DNA of 64,000 nucleotides. Origin: Pseudomonadota bacterium. Lineage in GTDB: Bacteria > Pseudomonadota > Gammaproteobacteria > UBA9214. Below, piece by piece: positions 61,581 through 64,000 of this stretch. Every line of letters starts with the position of its first letter. The stretch's first letter is position 1. The stretch covers positions 124,001 to 188,000 of the forward strand of contig JAWLAI010000004.1 of the NCBI GenBank assembly GCA_041395565.1, in the 5' to 3' direction. Position numbers and translations under genes: made by a program. The notes beneath the pieces were generated by a model. It was not told the origin of the DNA and did no database searches. It saw nothing but the letters and a program-made list of their open reading frames with translations.

Positions 61581-62402
61581 GTGAAAAGGCCGTCTTTCCT
61601 GATCGTCTCAGAGCCCAGGACCGGGAGCAACAATCTGTCCTACTGTCTGGATGCCCATCCGGACCTGGCCGTGGGCAACGAATTGCTGCACCCTAACAAC
61701 GGCGTGCGGCCGGAGCAGTATGGATTGGACAACGCAATCGCGCACGCGGACGGCTACCCGTGTTATCACTGGATCGACCGGGTCGGCCAGGATATGCGGA
61801 TGCGGGTGCTGGCGGATCTCTTCGAACGCCATAATGGTTTCAAGATCCACAGCCAGCATGTGCCGGTCGAGCTGCTGGCCTCGATTGCCCATGATTTCGA
61901 CTGTTTCATAATCCTGACCCGGCGTGCATCGCTGTTCGATCAGGCGATTTCCAACTACATCGCGACGGCGCGCAATCGCTGGCATGCCGACGAGAATCCG
62001 ACCCGTACGGTCGACGTTCAGTCATTCGAGATAACCGCGGCACACTTCGAGGAATGGCTGGAAGCCATGCTCGCGGTCCGGTATGCCCTGTGGCGCCAGC
62101 TGCGCAAACAGGCGGACCGGGTCATCATCGTGGACTACGACAGCTTCTACGCAGGAACACAGGCAACCCGTGTGCAGCGGGTTAACGAGCTCTATCGCAA
62201 GCTGGGGCTGCGGACGCTGGATGACTGCGAAACGCAGACGCAGGCGGCAGCGCTCGCACGGCTGCAGCACTACCTGGACAGCAGCAGGCAGAAACTTACC
62301 GGTGCGGACCTGGCGCAATCGCTGGTGGGGAATTATGCGGAGATAACCCAGGTCTACGCGCACTGGGCCAAGCGTTCCCAGGACAGGCTCGCCCTGACCT
62401 GA
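61581..62402 (+). CDS. Sulfotransferase-family protein (Stf0-like)
   Basis: A 273-residue protein beginning 'FLIVSEPRTGSNNLSYCLDA', a P-loop of the form seen in Stf0/LPS-type sulfotransferases (R-T-G-S), followed by 'CFIILTRRASLFDQAISNYI' as 3'-phosphate contact region (R-R-x-x-x-x-x-x-S) and 'DRVIIVDYDSFYAG'. It could sulfate a surface glycan. Start is GTG 61581. It is convergent with the capsule export gene, 34 bp away. Confidence 0.78.
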   Translation: MKRPSFLIVSEPRTGSNNLSYCLDAHPDLAVGNELLHPNNGVRPEQYGLDNAIAHADGYPCYHWIDRVGQDMRMRVLADLFERHNGFKIHSQHVPVELLASIAHDFDCFIILTRRASLFDQAISNYIATARNRWHADENPTRTVDVQSFEITAAHFEEWLEAMLAVRYALWRQLRKQADRVIIVDYDSFYAGTQATRVQRVNELYRKLGLRTLDDCETQTQAAALARLQHYLDSSRQKLTGADLAQSLVGNYAEITQVYAHWAKRSQDRLALT

Positions 62403-62436
62403 TCTCCCCGCCGGGACCAGGGCTGCGCAGGACGGC

Positions 62437-64000
62437 CTAGAGGTTCAGCGCCACCTTCGCAGAGATCGCGATCTTGTACACGATATCCAGCAGGTCGATG
62501 CCGAACTGGCGGTATTTCTTGTCCACCTTGGGCAGCACCAGGATCTCGTCACCCGGGCCGATGCGCGCATCCCCGGGGCTGACAATGTCCACCGCTGCAT
62601 TCGGGTGGTGCACGATCACCTTCGCGGTGTCGGCCCGCTCCGTGTAGTTGCCCGCGAGCCGGATGTAGTCCTCGGCCGTCCAGCCCTCACGCCAGGTGGC
62701 GGCGTGCATCATGAGGACCTCGCCGGCGACCTTGACGATCTGGGTGCGGGTCGGGATGACGATGGTATCGTCCGGCTCTAGCAGGATGTTCTGTTGCACG
62801 CCGTCCTGCGTGGTGACCACGCGGCCCAGCGGATCGATCAGCCGGGCGCGCTCCGCGAACGTTTCCACCAGCTTGGCTTCCTGGGTGCGTATGGCGGCTT
62901 CGTTGCTCGACCCAGAGAGTGCCAGCAGCGAGCTGCGTTCGAGCCGGAACAGGCTGTCGTTGATGGCATCCTTCTGCGAGCGCGCAACAGAAACCCGGCG
63001 CAGGTAGATGGCGTCGGTGTTGGCCAGGGCACGGTTCACCGCGATGTGATCGAGCACGTCCACGAGCCGGGCGCCGCGCCTGATCGAGAGCACCGACGGT
63101 CCCTCGTGCTCGCCCTCGATATTGACCAGGATGGTGTCGGCCCTGCCGTCGTCGCGCAGCGTGACGGTGTCGCCGTCGTGCAACGGGCTAGTGCGGAAGT
63201 CCGCCAGTGACAGGGTCTGGTTGAAGGGCTGGCCGTCGCGCATGCCGACCAGGGTCACCTCTGTCGCCTGCGCCGCCTGCGGGATGATTTCGAGCACCCC
63301 GGCACCGGTCGCGGCACCATCCTTCAGTTCCACCAGCGCGGGGCGGGCGACATTGCCGGCCAGTTCGACCACGGGACCGCGGTGACGTACCAGGACGGTA
63401 TCGTTGTCCTGCAGCTGGGGTATGGCGATGCGGCCCTGCAGCAGGAACTCGTACAGGTCGATGGTGGCAATGGTCTTGTCCTTGCGCAGGATGTCGATGT
63501 TGCGGTAGCTGCCCAGTGCCGGGTCTATGCCGCCGGCCAGATCGAGAAAGAACAGGATGCTGTCCGAGGGGACGCCGTCGTAGCGCCCCGGCTTGTTCAC
63601 GAGGCCGGTGACGAATACCGCCACCGGCTGTGCACTGACCAGGTTGGTGTACACCTCGACGTTGCTGGTATAGACCTTGCGCACGTGTGCCTTCACGGTC
63701 GGGGTGAGTTCGCCATTACGCACGCCTTCCAGCCGCAGCGGGCCGATATCCGGCAGGAAGATGTTGCCCTGGGAGTCGACGGTGTAGACATCGTTGATCT
63801 CGATCGCGCCCCAGGTGCGGACGTTGACCCGGTCGCCCGGCGCGATGACATAGGCGGGGTTCAGCCCGTCTTCGCGGGTCTTGAGAAAATTGCCGGTGAA
63901 CAGGGCGGCGCCGAAGGGCTGCACGCCGGCTGCCGGCGGTGCTGCCGGCATGCCGGCGGGGTCGCCGCCAGCGTCCGCCGCCGGCACGGGCAGTGCGACG
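62437..64000 (-). CDS. kpsD: Polysaccharide export protein (KpsD/Wza-type), 5' end outside window
   Basis: The frame is open to the window edge, so the N-terminal signal is missing. Visible is a Poly_export domain ('PAYVIAPGDRVNVRTWGAIE', 'DSQGNIFLPDIGPLRLEGVR'), then SLBB repeats ('VFVTGLVNKPGRYDGVPSDS', 'VVELAGNVARPALVELKDGA', 'QIVKVAGEVLMMHAATWREG') and a C-terminal 'KKYRQFGIDLLDIVYKIAIS', the KpsD-like ending. Such proteins form the periplasmic/outer-membrane channel for capsule export with KpsE and an ABC transporter. With kpsC and kpsS in this window it supports an ABC-dependent capsule. Confidence 0.88.
   Translation of the reverse strand, partial: VALPVPAADAGGDPAGMPAAPPAAGVQPFGAALFTGNFLKTREDGLNPAYVIAPGDRVNVRTWGAIEINDVYTVDSQGNIFLPDIGPLRLEGVRNGELTPTVKAHVRKVYTSNVEVYTNLVSAQPVAVFVTGLVNKPGRYDGVPSDSILFFLDLAGGIDPALGSYRNIDILRKDKTIATIDLYEFLLQGRIAIPQLQDNDTVLVRHRGPVVELAGNVARPALVELKDGAATGAGVLEIIPQAAQATEVTLVGMRDGQPFNQTLSLADFRTSPLHDGDTVTLRDDGRADTILVNIEGEHEGPSVLSIRRGARLVDVLDHIAVNRALANTDAIYLRRVSVARSQKDAINDSLFRLERSSLLALSGSSNEAAIRTQEAKLVETFAERARLIDPLGRVVTTQDGVQQNILLEPDDTIVIPTRTQIVKVAGEVLMMHAATWREGWTAEDYIRLAGNYTERADTAKVIVHHPNAAVDIVSPGDARIGPGDEILVLPKVDKKYRQFGIDLLDIVYKIAISAKVALNL

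Overview
The window is a high-GC (about 60% by eye) gammaproteobacterial chromosome segment. Gammaproteobacterial markers are rlmD, proS with an insertion domain, a YdbH/YdbL pair, pepA-holC-valS divergent from lptF-lptG, YcgN and RpfF/C/G. The ilvB-ilvH-ilvC-psd-pssA-leuA order is shared with betaproteobacteria and non-enteric gammaproteobacteria, so a Chromatiales/Ectothiorhodospiraceae-like host is plausible. No species can be named from sequence alone.

Layout. 1-10.2 kb: the tail of an AsmA-like YdbH protein with a YdbL-type lipoprotein, a PolB-like exonuclease, rlmD, a VanZ-like membrane protein, a barrel-like lipoprotein, a lytic transglycosylase, proS, and a translationally coupled DUF4124 / MIF-like tautomerase / DUF4124 trio. 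10.3-19.9 kb: branched-chain amino acid and phospholipid genes (ilvB, ilvH, ilvC, a degenerate psd homologue, pssA, leuA), then a family-4 uracil-DNA glycosylase, rimI and prfC. Both ilvB and leuA are preceded by candidate attenuation leaders. 19.9-21.7 kb: ycgN and a UMF1/Atg22-like transporter. 21.9-26.4 kb: a complete rpfF / rpfC-rpfG cluster (DSF synthase, hybrid sensor kinase, HD-GYP c-di-GMP phosphodiesterase), whose rpfF and rpfC are strikingly AT-rich against their flanks. 26.8-34.5 kb: DUF2970, valS (with an apparent one-base frameshift), an acidic small protein, holC, pepA and divergent lptF-lptG.

34.5-64 kb is surface biology: an RDD protein, a PagL-like outer-membrane barrel, kpsC and kpsS (the Kdo primer transferases of ABC-transporter-dependent capsules), a GT29 sialyltransferase-like gene, several large multi-domain glycosyltransferases, four P-loop sulfotransferase-like proteins, a hexapeptide acetyltransferase, a secreted protein of unknown function, and at the right edge a KpsD/Wza-type export protein. 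Together they suggest a Kdo-anchored, probably sulfated and acetylated capsule. A lower-GC insert (41.8-45.1 kb) bordered by an intact IS3-family element (45069-46318) lies inside this locus.

The most unusual signals are: two glycosyltransferase genes whose N-termini share four NPDV-type repeats at identical residue numbers; a psd homologue lacking its self-cleavage Gly-Ser; paired leader peptides before ilvB and leuA; a DSF quorum-sensing island with an extra pseudo-receiver in RpfC; the valS frameshift; and a 125-bp antisense overlap of kpsS with the GT29 gene.
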